64,000 nucleotides of DNA from Olsenella sp. An285 (lineage in GTDB: Bacteria > Actinomycetota > Coriobacteriia > Coriobacteriales > Atopobiaceae): assembly GCF_002159625.1 (NCBI RefSeq), contig NZ_NFIZ01000012.1:20061-84060 (forward strand), written 5' to 3'. This document shows, in pieces, positions 12,148 to 19,542 of the stretch (the stretch's first letter is position 1; each line of letters begins with the position of its first letter). Both the position numbers and the translations under genes were made by a program. The notes beneath the pieces are model-generated. The model worked only from the letters and a program-made list of their open reading frames with translations, did no database searches and had not been told where the DNA came from.

Positions 12148-12446
12148 GCACGGACGCTGCCCCCTCCCCATAAAGCCAGGTTGTCGGAGTCCGGCGTAGG
12201 CGCCGGTGGCATCCCGCACTTCTTATCATGCGCCGAGAGCTTGGTCGCACCCAACGCCCGCACTCATGGGTGCGGGCCGTCACGCACCTAGAAGCCGCAC
12301 CTGCGAGCATATGGCGAGAAGAACATCGCACTTGACGCCCCCGGCCCCTCAAACTGCCCGCACTCCTTGCCCGCACTCGTGAGCGCGGAAAACGGGCGCC
12401 GACCCACGCCGGCGCCCGTCAGCAGAACTCTCGCCAGTCGAAATCT
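12148..12446. other. Gap with clustered GCCCGCACT-type words
   Basis: No gene is supported between the tRNA terminator and the RmlD-like gene. The gap contains CCCGCACT words near 12210, 12258, 12356 and 12369, a CGAGAAGAAC motif at 12315-12324 and a minus-strand terminator at its right end. A second gap at 29362-29548 has the same CCCGCACT words. Confidence 0.6.
12389..12419 (-). terminator. Terminator of the deoC-manA-RmlD-like operon
   Basis: ACGGGCGCCG and CGGCGCCCGT form a 10-bp stem with an 8-base loop. Four A residues on the plus strand give a T-run on the minus strand. It lies just past the RmlD-like stop codon. Confidence 0.85.
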
Positions 12447-13313
12447 CTACAGCAGGCCGAAGTCGCGCAGGCAGAGGTCGAGGTCCTCCTCGAACGTGCC
12501 GAGCTCGATGCCCGCCGCGCGAATCTTGTCCGACGCAAGGCGGAAGTCGCGAGGGGCGTCTGCATACGTGACCTCGTCCGGGAGGATGAGACGGTCGACC
12601 TCGGTCTCCGGGCAGCCGAGCCGCTCGGCCACGAGGCGGGCGGTCTCGTACGTGGTGCGCCCGTTCTGGCTGGCAAAGTGGTACGCACCGGACGGGAGCT
12701 CCAGGATCTGAGGAAGCTGGCCGGCGAAGCGCTGCGCGTAGGTCATGTTGCGCCGCTCGTGCACGCGGAACCCGGCGGGCTCACCCGTACGCAGGACCCG
12801 CATCACGTTGGTGAGGATGTTGGGGGAGGGGTGCACGCCCGGCATACCGAGGCCAAACATCCAGGAGAAGCGGAGGATGAGGTAGTCCTCGACGTTCTCG
12901 CGAATCCAAGCGTCAGCCTCCATCTTCTGCTGGCCGTAGCGGGTGGTGGACGCCTGCTCGTCCTCCTCTGAGAAGGGCGCCTCGCCCGGGGAGGCGTTGA
13001 AGCACTGCTCCGTGGAGATGAAGACCACGCGCCTGCCCCTGTTCCGGCACGCGCGGGCGATGGCGATCGCGGACTCCGTGTTCACGCGGTGCGTCCCCTC
13101 GGGGTCCTGCTCGCAGTGGGCCGTGGTGGCGTCGGCCGCCATGTGGAGGCAGACGTCGAAGTCCGCCGCGCGGAAGAAGTCCTCCACGCCCGCCGGGTCG
13201 CGGAAGTCGACGTCGGTGTGGGAGATGCACAGGAACTCGTAGGTTCCCGTGTTATAGAGACGCGCGAGGCTCGCGAGGTACCCGCGCGCGCCGGTGACGA
13301 GAATTCGCTTCAT
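12447..13313 (-). CDS. RmlD-like NAD(P)-dependent sugar-nucleotide reductase/epimerase
   Basis: The 288-residue extended-SDR protein starts MKRILVTGARGYLAS with a Rossmann nucleotide loop. It continues with the DVCLHMAADATTAHCEQDP and VFISTEQCFN segments and the catalytic pair Y-x3-K in RYGQQKMEA. This pattern is closest to dTDP-4-dehydrorhamnose reductase, but the exact sugar substrate is not determinable, so no symbol is given. Start ATG 13313 follows CGGAGACC. It is the last gene of a three-gene operon with deoC and manA. Confidence 0.78.
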   Translation of the reverse strand: MKRILVTGARGYLASLARLYNTGTYEFLCISHTDVDFRDPAGVEDFFRAADFDVCLHMAADATTAHCEQDPEGTHRVNTESAIAIARACRNRGRRVVFISTEQCFNASPGEAPFSEEDEQASTTRYGQQKMEADAWIRENVEDYLILRFSWMFGLGMPGVHPSPNILTNVMRVLRTGEPAGFRVHERRNMTYAQRFAGQLPQILELPSGAYHFASQNGRTTYETARLVAERLGCPETEVDRLILPDEVTYADAPRDFRLASDKIRAAGIELGTFEEDLDLCLRDFGLL

Positions 13314-13337
13314 GAGATGGTCTCCGTTCCCTTTGTA

Positions 13338-13377
13338 TGACAAAGCTTCCTGGCAAAGCACCCTGGCACCTTTGTCA
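13338..13377. repeat. Inverted repeat covering the manA stop codon
   Basis: TGACAAAG (13338-13345) and CTTTGTCA (13370-13377) form 8-bp arms. The right arm contains the TGA stop of manA. The arm sequence recalls the TGACAAAGGGAC element next to purH. Confidence 0.5.
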
Positions 13378-14313
13378 GGATCGCGTGGCGTAGCTGCGCA
13401 GAACCCGGCATGTGCCCTCGATCGTATACGACCCCACGCACGCCGGCACGAGCACGGAGCGCGTGAACGGAAGCTCCGTCACGCCCTCAGCAGTGCGCAC
13501 GCGCGCCTCGCCGGCGACGCAGGAGAGCACCTCGTAGCGACCGTCCATCTCCTGCTCCCACGTGCCGCGCACGTCGATGGCATCGGAGACGAAGAGGCGG
13601 TGAGTCACGCCGCGCCTGACGCCGGCGGGCGCGGAGGGATCGAAGGCCCCCAGATGGTTGGGCACGGGACGGCTCTTGGTCCGCAGGACGTCGAAGCCCT
13701 GCTCAACGTGGAGCTCTCGGCCGCGGCCCCAGTCACAGATGCGATAGGTCTTGAAGCCGAGGCTGCCCACCTCAAGAGCAAAGACTCCGGCGCCCAGCGC
13801 GTGGATGGTGCCGGCGGGGATGAGGACGAAGTCCCCCTCCTGCACCGGAACCTTGCGGCAGTAGCGCTCACCGATGGTGTCGTCAGCGGCCGCGGCGCGC
13901 AGGGCGTCCACGTCGTCCGTGGTGGAACCGCAGTATATGAAGGCGCCGGGCTCGGCACCAAGTATGTACCAGGACTCGGTCTTCTCGTGGTCGCTCTCGT
14001 GCTCCCGAGCGTACGCCTCGTCGGGGTGGACCTGAACGGAGAGGCTCTCTCCGGCATCCATCACGATGACCTGGACGATGCCGTCCTCGCCTGAAAGGTC
14101 GCCCATGACCTCGGCACGGTGGTCCCGGATGAGCTCGTCGAGCGGCGTCCCGTCATACGGGCCGCCCTCGACGACGTTGACGAGGCCCTCGTGCACGGAG
14201 ACGTCGAACGACTCACCGTAGAGCGTGTCGCCCTCGATCCCGCGCGCCTCGTTCACGCGCCGCCCCGACCACACGGGCGAGATGTAGTTGGGCCTCAGGA
14301 GAAGCGGTTCCAT
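13375..14313 (-). CDS. manA: Mannose-6-phosphate isomerase, class I
   Basis: The 312-residue cupin-fold zinc enzyme interconverts mannose-6-phosphate and fructose-6-phosphate. Metal-binding motifs are visible: SVQVHPDE (Gln, His), HEKTESWYIL (Glu) and IPAGTIHALG (His). The length fits the short Firmicutes-type ManA. It starts nine bases after deoC and precedes the RmlD-like gene, so deoC-manA-RmlD-like appears to be one transcript. That suggests combined use of deoxyribose phosphate and hexose phosphate. Confidence 0.93.
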   Translation of the reverse strand: MEPLLLRPNYISPVWSGRRVNEARGIEGDTLYGESFDVSVHEGLVNVVEGGPYDGTPLDELIRDHRAEVMGDLSGEDGIVQVIVMDAGESLSVQVHPDEAYAREHESDHEKTESWYILGAEPGAFIYCGSTTDDVDALRAAAADDTIGERYCRKVPVQEGDFVLIPAGTIHALGAGVFALEVGSLGFKTYRICDWGRGRELHVEQGFDVLRTKSRPVPNHLGAFDPSAPAGVRRGVTHRLFVSDAIDVRGTWEQEMDGRYEVLSCVAGEARVRTAEGVTELPFTRSVLVPACVGSYTIEGTCRVLRSYATRS

Positions 14314-14322
14314 CTCCGCCCC

Positions 14323-15033
14323 CTAGAGCTCGTAGGAGTCGACGCCCTCGGCCCCCATGCGGGCCTTGAGCTCCTCGATGATGGGGACGCCGGCGCTGCA
14401 GCCGATGCGCTCCGCGCCGGCACGCACCATGTCGAGGAAGGCGTCCGCGGTGCGGATGCCGCCCGCCGCCTTGACCTTCACGCGCTCGTCCACGTTCTCG
14501 CGCATGAGGCGGACGTCCTCGACCGTGGCCCCGCCGGTGGAGAACCCCGTGGAGGTCTTGACGAAGGTCGGGAGCACCTTGCTCGCGACCTCGCAGAGCT
14601 TGAGCTTCTCGTCCTGCGTGAGCAGGCAGTTCTCGAAGATGACCTTGGAGGGGACGCCCGCCTCGCGGCAGATGTCGACGATCTGCGTCATCTCGTCCTC
14701 GACGTAGCCCCAGTTGCCCGCCTTGACCTCGGTGAGGTTGACGACGTAGTCGATCTCGTTGGCACCGTTGGCGAGCGCGTCTCTTGTCTCGAAGGCCTTG
14801 ACGGCAATCGAGGTCTGCCCCAGGGGAAAGCCAATGGCGGCGCCGGTGTGGACGTCTGTGCCGGCAAGCAGCTCCGAGCAGAGCCTTGACTGGACCGAGT
14901 TCACCGCCACCATCCTGAAGCGGTAGCGCCTCGCCTCATCGCAGAGCCGCTCCATGTCCGCGCGCGTGGCATCCGGGCGCAGGTTGGTGTGGTCAACCAG
15001 GAGAGCAAAATCGTCAATCGTATAGCGCCTCAT
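14323..15033 (-). CDS. deoC: Deoxyribose-phosphate aldolase
   Basis: The 236-residue enzyme cleaves 2-deoxyribose-5-phosphate to glyceraldehyde-3-phosphate and acetaldehyde. It has the Schiff-base lysine in [14 protein letters not shown] (Lys159) and the second active-site lysine in VKAAGGIRT (Lys188). Start ATG 15033 is used because AGGAGA lies seven bases upstream; an in-frame GTG six codons earlier has no ribosome site. It is first in the operon and divergent from a GntR regulator that probably controls it. Confidence 0.95.
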   Translation of the reverse strand: MRRYTIDDFALLVDHTNLRPDATRADMERLCDEARRYRFRMVAVNSVQSRLCSELLAGTDVHTGAAIGFPLGQTSIAVKAFETRDALANGANEIDYVVNLTEVKAGNWGYVEDEMTQIVDICREAGVPSKVIFENCLLTQDEKLKLCEVASKVLPTFVKTSTGFSTGGATVEDVRLMRENVDERVKVKAAGGIRTADAFLDMVRAGAERIGCSAGVPIIEELKARMGAEGVDSYEL

Positions 15034-15077
15034 GGGGATTCTCCTATCCACTTCGACTGGGCTGCACTCATGCTATC

Positions 15078-15118
15078 ATATGTCTGACTTATCGAATCGA
15101 GAATTCCTAATATGTCTG
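15078..15118. promoter_or_regulatory. Direct repeats, candidate GntR operator
   Basis: ATATGTCTG occurs at 15078-15086 and again at 15110-15118, 32 bases apart or about three helical turns, in the divergent gap between deoC and the GntR gene. This is where an autoregulator would bind. Binding is inferred. Confidence 0.5.
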
Positions 15119-15151
15119 TCATATTCATCATGCGAGACTAAGGCCGGGAAC

Positions 15152-15862
15152 ATGACCCTCTACGACACGATCAAGGAAGACCTCCTCTCCAAGATCAAGG
15201 ACGGCACCTATCGCGAGGGGGAGACCATCCCATCGGAGATGGAGCTTGCCAAGGAGTACGGCGTGAGCCGCCCCACCATCCGACAGGCGGTCCAGATCCT
15301 CGCGAGCGACGGGTACCTCGAGAAGCGACGGCGTCGCGGCACCGTGGTGACCAGGCCAAAGGTGAGTCAGTCGTTCACCATGTCCATCTCCAGCTTCGAG
15401 GACGCCATGCGCCTGGCGGGCCGCATGCCAAGGACCAACGTCCTCGTCTTCAAGCGCGAGAAGGCAGACGAGGACGCAGCAAGCCACCTCGAGCTCCCCC
15501 GCGGAAGCGAGGTCTACAAGCTCGTGCGCCTTCGCTATGCCGACGATCTGCCCAACGTCTTTGTGGAGAGCTACGTCCCCTGCGACCGCTACCCCGGTCT
15601 CGAGTCATACGACTTCAACGTCACGAGCCTCTATGCGGCCATGGACCGGTGCGGCGGCACGGTCGTCTCTGCCCGGCGCCGCCTCGAGGCCGTCCGGGCG
15701 GACGGGACGACCGCCGCCCTCCTCGACGTCGAGGAGGGCGATCCCCTGCTGCTGTTCCACACCGTCGCGCGCGACGCAACCGGCGCTGCCGTCGAGTACT
15801 CCATCGCCACCTACCGAGGCGAGAGCAACAGCTTCGAGATAGACGTCCGCAGGCTCCCCTAG
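15152..15862 (+). CDS. GntR-family regulator with UTRA domain (HutC subfamily)
   Basis: The 236-residue protein has an N-terminal winged helix (YDTIKEDLLSKIKDGTYREG, then IPSEMELAKEYGVSRPTIRQAV). A UTRA effector-binding domain from about residue 80 ends in SIATYRGESNSFEI. Such proteins repress sugar operons until a phosphorylated sugar binds. The divergent deoC-manA-RmlD-like operon and the shared ATATGTCTG repeats make that operon the likely target. Start ATG 15152 fits the conserved domain edge; the ribosome site is weak. Its stop overlaps the stop of the convergent gene by two bases. Confidence 0.88.
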   Translation: MTLYDTIKEDLLSKIKDGTYREGETIPSEMELAKEYGVSRPTIRQAVQILASDGYLEKRRRRGTVVTRPKVSQSFTMSISSFEDAMRLAGRMPRTNVLVFKREKADEDAASHLELPRGSEVYKLVRLRYADDLPNVFVESYVPCDRYPGLESYDFNVTSLYAAMDRCGGTVVSARRRLEAVRADGTTAALLDVEEGDPLLLFHTVARDATGAAVEYSIATYRGESNSFEIDVRRLP

Positions 15863-16197
15863 GCCTTGGGGCCCCGCGTCTCCCCGGATGCGCCCACAGT
15901 ACAGGGAATCCCGCGCCCGGCACAGAGGCACGCAAGGTCCGTGAGGTCATAGCGCGCGTCCGCCAGATAATCCCACAGGGAGCCCTCAGGGCCCGCAAAG
16001 CCTATCTCCGCCACGACCTCGGACACCGCCTCCGGCGTGAGCCTAACCGACAGCACGTGGTTCTTCTCGCCAAACGCAACCTGCGCAGAGGGGCCGGAGA
16101 CCTCCTCGCACAGCACCACGTCATCGCCATCGAGCCCCACGAACACCTCGCGCACGTCCCCCGCGCTCTCAAACCCCGCGACCCTCAGCCTCTCCAT
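15859..16197 (-). CDS. Unknown 112-residue protein, probably SOS-regulated
   Basis: I recognise no domain. The protein starts MERLRVAGFESAGDVREVF, is acidic and soluble, and has three cysteines near its C-terminus (LACLCAGRGIPC). The start is supported by GGCGGGAGGC directly upstream. Two perfect GAAC-N4-GTTC sequences lie 40-66 bases upstream; the proximal one overlaps the likely promoter spacer. That is the classic layout of a LexA-repressed gene. Its 3' end overlaps the stop codon of the convergent GntR gene. Function is unknown; a DNA-damage role is inferred only from the boxes. Confidence 0.7.
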   Translation of the reverse strand: MERLRVAGFESAGDVREVFVGLDGDDVVLCEEVSGPSAQVAFGEKNHVLSVRLTPEAVSEVVAEIGFAGPEGSLWDYLADARYDLTDLACLCAGRGIPCTVGASGETRGPKA

Positions 16198-16236
16198 GCC
16201 TCCCGCCTTTCCTCGCTCCGTGGCGACATGATAACA

Positions 16237-16263
16237 GAACTTTTGTTCGTAGAACAGTTGTTC
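16237..16263. promoter_or_regulatory. Tandem LexA (SOS) boxes
   Basis: GAACTTTTGTTC (16237-16248) and GAACAGTTGTTC (16252-16263) both match the Gram-positive LexA core GAAC-N4-GTTC exactly and are spaced 15 bases apart. They lie upstream of the 112-residue gene and downstream of the serS terminator, so that gene is the only plausible target. Confidence 0.75.
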
Positions 16264-16286
16264 TCACAAAAGAAGTACGAGTCGAG

Positions 16287-16316
16287 AAAAAACGGGGCCG
16301 TCCCCTCGGACGACCC
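16287..16316 (-). terminator. Terminator of serS
   Basis: GGGGCCGTCC and GGACGACCCC form an imperfect stem. A six-A run on the plus strand gives TTTTTT after the stem in the direction of serS transcription. Confidence 0.85.
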
Positions 16317-16347
16317 CGCAGCGAGCAGAAGGCATGAGCGCTGGCCC

Positions 16348-17643
16348 TTACGCCTCCGGGCGAATGACCTCCACGCCGCCCATGTAGGGGCGCAGCGCCT
16401 CGGGCACCGTGATGGAGCCGTCGGCGTTCTGGTAGTTCTCCATGATGGCGGCCATGGTACGGCCAACGGCGAGGCCGGAGCCGTTGAGGGTGTGGACGTA
16501 GCGCGTGCCCTTGAACTCGGAGGGGTCCTTGTAGCGGATGTTGGCGCGACGCGCCTGGAAGTCCCAGCAGTTGGAGCAGGACGAGATCTCCTTGTAGGCG
16601 TTGTAGCTGGGCAGCCACACCTCGAGGTCGTAGCACTTGCATGCGGAGAAGCCGATGTCGCCGGTGCAGAGCGTGACCACGTGATAGGGCAGCCCCAGGG
16701 CCTGGAGCACGGCCTCAGCCTCGGCGACCATGCTCTCGAGCTGGTTCATCGAGTCCTCGGGCTTGGCGAACTTGACCATCTCCACCTTGTCGAACTGGTG
16801 AACGCGGATGATGCCGCGCGTGTCGCGACCGGCGGAGCCCGCCTCCTCGCGGAAGCACGGGGTGAACGCGGTGTACCAGAGCGGCAGCTGGGAGGCGTCG
16901 AGCACCTCGCCGCGGTGGAGGTTGGTGAGCATGACCTCGGCCGTGGGAATGAGGTAGAGGTCGGGGTTCACGTGATAGAGGTCGTCCTCGAACTTGGGGA
17001 GCTGGCCCGTGCCGAAGAGGGTCTCGCGGTTGGTGATGACGGGCATCCACCACTCCTTGAAGCCCGCCTTGACGTGCATGTCCACCATGAAGCTGATGAG
17101 GGCGCGCTCCATGCGAGCGCCCATGCCGCCCAGCACGTAGAAGCGGGCGCCGGAGACCTTGACGCCGCGGTCGAAGTCGATCATGCCGGTCTCCGGACCA
17201 AGGTCCCAGTGCGCCTTGGGCTCGAAGCCGTCCGCGGAGAAGTCGCGCGGGGTGCCCCAGCGGCGCACCTCGGGGTTGTCAGAGTCATCCTTGCCATAGG
17301 GGACGCTCTCGTGCGGGATGTTGGGGATGCGGGACACCAGGTCAAAGAGGGCGTCCTCCACCTCGCCGCGACGGGCGTCCAGGTCTGCGATGCGCTCCTT
17401 GTTGGCGGCGACGCGCGCCTTGGCGGCCTCGGCCTCGTCCCTCTTGCCCTCGCGCATGAGCTGGCCGATCTCCTTGGAGACGGAGTTGCGCTCGGCCTGG
17501 AGCTTCTCGACCTCGGAGATGACGGAGCGGCGCTCCTCGTCAAGCTCGAAGAACTTCTCGCGGTCCCAGTGTGCGTTCTGGCGGGACTCGCAGGCCTTGT
17601 CCACGACGTCGGGGTTCTCGCGGACGAACTTGATGTCAAGCAT
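16348..17643 (-). CDS. serS: Seryl-tRNA synthetase
   Basis: The 431-residue class II synthetase charges tRNA-Ser. An N-terminal coiled-coil arm (about 25-105: WDREKFFELDEERRSVISEVEKL onward) reaches the tRNA. The catalytic core shows motif 2 in FREEAGSAGRDTRGIIRVHQF and motif 3 in NGSGLAVGRTMAAIMENYQ. The start ATG 17643 follows AGGAGCAAGC. The open frame runs about 200 codons further upstream, but that extension lacks synthetase sequence and overlaps the divergent small gene. Confidence 0.97.
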   Translation of the reverse strand: MLDIKFVRENPDVVDKACESRQNAHWDREKFFELDEERRSVISEVEKLQAERNSVSKEIGQLMREGKRDEAEAAKARVAANKERIADLDARRGEVEDALFDLVSRIPNIPHESVPYGKDDSDNPEVRRWGTPRDFSADGFEPKAHWDLGPETGMIDFDRGVKVSGARFYVLGGMGARMERALISFMVDMHVKAGFKEWWMPVITNRETLFGTGQLPKFEDDLYHVNPDLYLIPTAEVMLTNLHRGEVLDASQLPLWYTAFTPCFREEAGSAGRDTRGIIRVHQFDKVEMVKFAKPEDSMNQLESMVAEAEAVLQALGLPYHVVTLCTGDIGFSACKCYDLEVWLPSYNAYKEISSCSNCWDFQARRANIRYKDPSEFKGTRYVHTLNGSGLAVGRTMAAIMENYQNADGSITVPEALRPYMGGVEVIRPEA

Positions 17644-17748
17644 GCTTGCTCCTAGCTCTGACTGCGTGCACTTTGCCGGCGCTCGCGCGGCGACCCTCCA
17701 AGTATATACTTGTGCGGTGATTCTTCGAACGTGCTTGGGAGGCAAGGC

Positions 17749-17940
17749 ATGCAGGCGATCGGCGACTTCGTAACGTGGCTCTTCAACGACCAGACGGGCG
17801 TCCTCGTCCTCATTGCCGGCGGAATCGTGATCTGCCTCATCATCGCCCTGCTCATGGAGCGCAAGACCAAGGAGCGCTACTTCAATCACGAGAAGAGCGA
17901 TGAGGACTGGGACCTCTTCGGGGGAGACGAGGACGAGTAG
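17749..17940 (+). CDS. Small single-span membrane protein with acidic tail
   Basis: The 63-residue protein has one hydrophobic helix (about 17-36: GVLVLIAGGIVICLIIALLM), a basic stretch (ERKTKERYF) and a very acidic tail ending LFGGDEDE. I do not recognise a family. GGGAGG lies seven bases before ATG 17749. It precedes the S-layer-homology protein in the same direction by 58 bases. Confidence 0.6.
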   Translation: MQAIGDFVTWLFNDQTGVLVLIAGGIVICLIIALLMERKTKERYFNHEKSDEDWDLFGGDEDE

Positions 17941-17998
17941 CCGCTCTCCCCGAGGCCCCGGAGCCGCCGCCCCGGCACCCCAATCGAAAGGTGTTCGC

Positions 17999-19234
17999 AT
18001 GAAGTCAAAGGCCCTTCTCGCCCTGACGCTCGCTGCCGCGCTGGCGGCGCCCGTCCTGGCCCCCGCGACCGCGCTGGCCGACGGCGCCGACCTCGCGGGC
18101 GCGCTCGCGGAGCTCGAGGCCGCGGCGCCCGCAGGCACGCGAGACTCCGAGGGGGAGGTCGACATCGCGTCCCTGACCGAGGGGGCGGACGCGCTCACGC
18201 GCGCCGTGTCCCAGCTCGGCGGCGGCGCCGAGCTGCTGGCAGTCGAGGACTTCTCCGACTGCGACCCCTCCCTGTGGTACGCCGAGTACGTCACCTACGT
18301 CTCCGACCACGGAATCATCACGGGTCGCGAGGACGGGACCTTTGCCCCCGCCGCCAACGTGAGCCGGGCGGACCTCGCGACCATCCTCTGGCGTCTGGCC
18401 GGAAAGCCCGCGGTGACGAGCGACGGCTTCCCCGACGTCACCAACCCGTCCGCCTACTACTATCAGGCGGCGCTCTGGGCACAGAGTACTGGCGTCGTCG
18501 GGGGCGCTACACACGCCGACGGTCTTCTGTACTTCGAGGGCGAGCGCTCGGTCACGCGCGAGGAGTGCGCCGCGATGCTCGCCCGCTACGCACGACTCTG
18601 CGGCCTCAGCACCCTGAGCAACGGAAACGCCCTCAAGGGCATACCCGGGTGGGAGAGCTCGAGTGCCTGGGCGCGCGACGACCTTGGCTGGGCCGTTGAC
18701 AAGGGCCTCGTGAGCGGCAAGCAGAGCGAGTCGGGCCTCGAGCTCGCCCCTCTCGCCAGCACGGACCGCGCCTCCATCGCAAAGATGATCACCGTGCTCC
18801 ACCGCGACGTTCTCGGCAGTAGGACTCCCATCTACGACGGCAGCGACCCCCAGACCGAGGCCGAGAGGTACGTCCTCTCCGGGCTCCAGGCAACCATCGA
18901 CCTCCTCAACGCGAGCGGCGGGAGCAACGGCACCTGGAGGACCTACATCTCCGAGCCCACCCGCCACTGGGGCCGCTCGTTCTTCATCACGCTGCAGACC
19001 GACGTCTCGTTCGCCGCGATTCGTGCCGCGTACCACAAGGGCGGGGAGACGCTCCTGAGGATCGACGAGCTGGCAGAGTCCTTCGACGACCTCTCCGGCA
19101 CGGTCCGCGACCTCAGCCTCAGCGAGGGCGCCGGACTCGACGGGTTTGCCGTCATCTACTCTTCGGACGGCGAGGTCATCCACGCCTCCAGGAACGGCGA
19201 GAGCTACGTCCCGTACTGGTACACCCTGGAGTAG
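17999..19234 (+). CDS. Exported protein with S-layer homology repeats
   Basis: The 411-residue protein begins with a clear signal peptide (KSKALLALTLAAALAAPVLA, cleavage near ALA-DG). Three SLH-like repeats follow at about 84-135, 144-202 and 215-270 (for example FSDCDPSLWYAEYVTYVSDH and FPDVTNPSAYYYQAALWAQS). The second and third are diverged. SLH domains usually tether proteins to pyruvylated cell-wall polymers. The C-terminal 130 residues are unrecognised. AAAGGTG precedes the start. A bidirectional terminator follows. Confidence 0.82.
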   Translation: MKSKALLALTLAAALAAPVLAPATALADGADLAGALAELEAAAPAGTRDSEGEVDIASLTEGADALTRAVSQLGGGAELLAVEDFSDCDPSLWYAEYVTYVSDHGIITGREDGTFAPAANVSRADLATILWRLAGKPAVTSDGFPDVTNPSAYYYQAALWAQSTGVVGGATHADGLLYFEGERSVTREECAAMLARYARLCGLSTLSNGNALKGIPGWESSSAWARDDLGWAVDKGLVSGKQSESGLELAPLASTDRASIAKMITVLHRDVLGSRTPIYDGSDPQTEAERYVLSGLQATIDLLNASGGSNGTWRTYISEPTRHWGRSFFITLQTDVSFAAIRAAYHKGGETLLRIDELAESFDDLSGTVRDLSLSEGAGLDGFAVIYSSDGEVIHASRNGESYVPYWYTLE

Positions 19235-19267
19235 CCCGCGGCAGACCCCCCCTGCACCCGCGCACGC

Positions 19268-19298
19268 AAAAGGGCCCCGACCGAAGTCGGGGCCCTTT
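19268..19298. terminator. Bidirectional terminator between the SLH gene and tRNA-Leu
   Basis: AAAGGGCCCCGAC and GTCGGGGCCCTTT form a perfect 13-bp stem with loop CGAA, with T-rich flanks in both directions. It can serve both the plus-strand SLH gene and the minus-strand tRNA. Confidence 0.88.
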
Positions 19299-19305
19299 GA
19301 TTTCA

Positions 19306-19392
19306 TGGTGCGGGCGAAAGGACTTGAACCTTCATGGAGTTGCCCCCATACGGACCTGAACCGTACGCGTCTGCCAATTCCGCCACGCCCGC
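19306..19392 (-). tRNA. tRNA-Leu(CAG)
   Basis: An 87-base tRNA on the minus strand with acceptor arms GCGGGCG/CGCCCGC, anticodon CAG in loop TTCAGGT, a long variable arm (TATGGGGGCAACTCCAT), T-loop GGTTCAAGTCC and encoded CCA. Confidence 0.95.
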
Positions 19393-19542
19393 GTGCGTAG
19401 GACATTCTATCGCAAGCTCTTCTCGCTGCCAAGGGGTTTTCTTCAAGAACGGCGCTGGGAGGCCGCGGGGCGGGCACGAGCCGGGCGGGACGGGGTAGAA
19501 TAGCCCCACCACGGCACACGCAGCACAAACGAAGGAGGCGCC

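Noticed and set aside
17644..18294. Longer SerRS with about 217 extra N-terminal residues
   Set aside because: The extension is antisense to a small membrane-protein gene and an SLH gene and has no synthetase features. ATG 17643 has AGGAG and the standard N-terminus.
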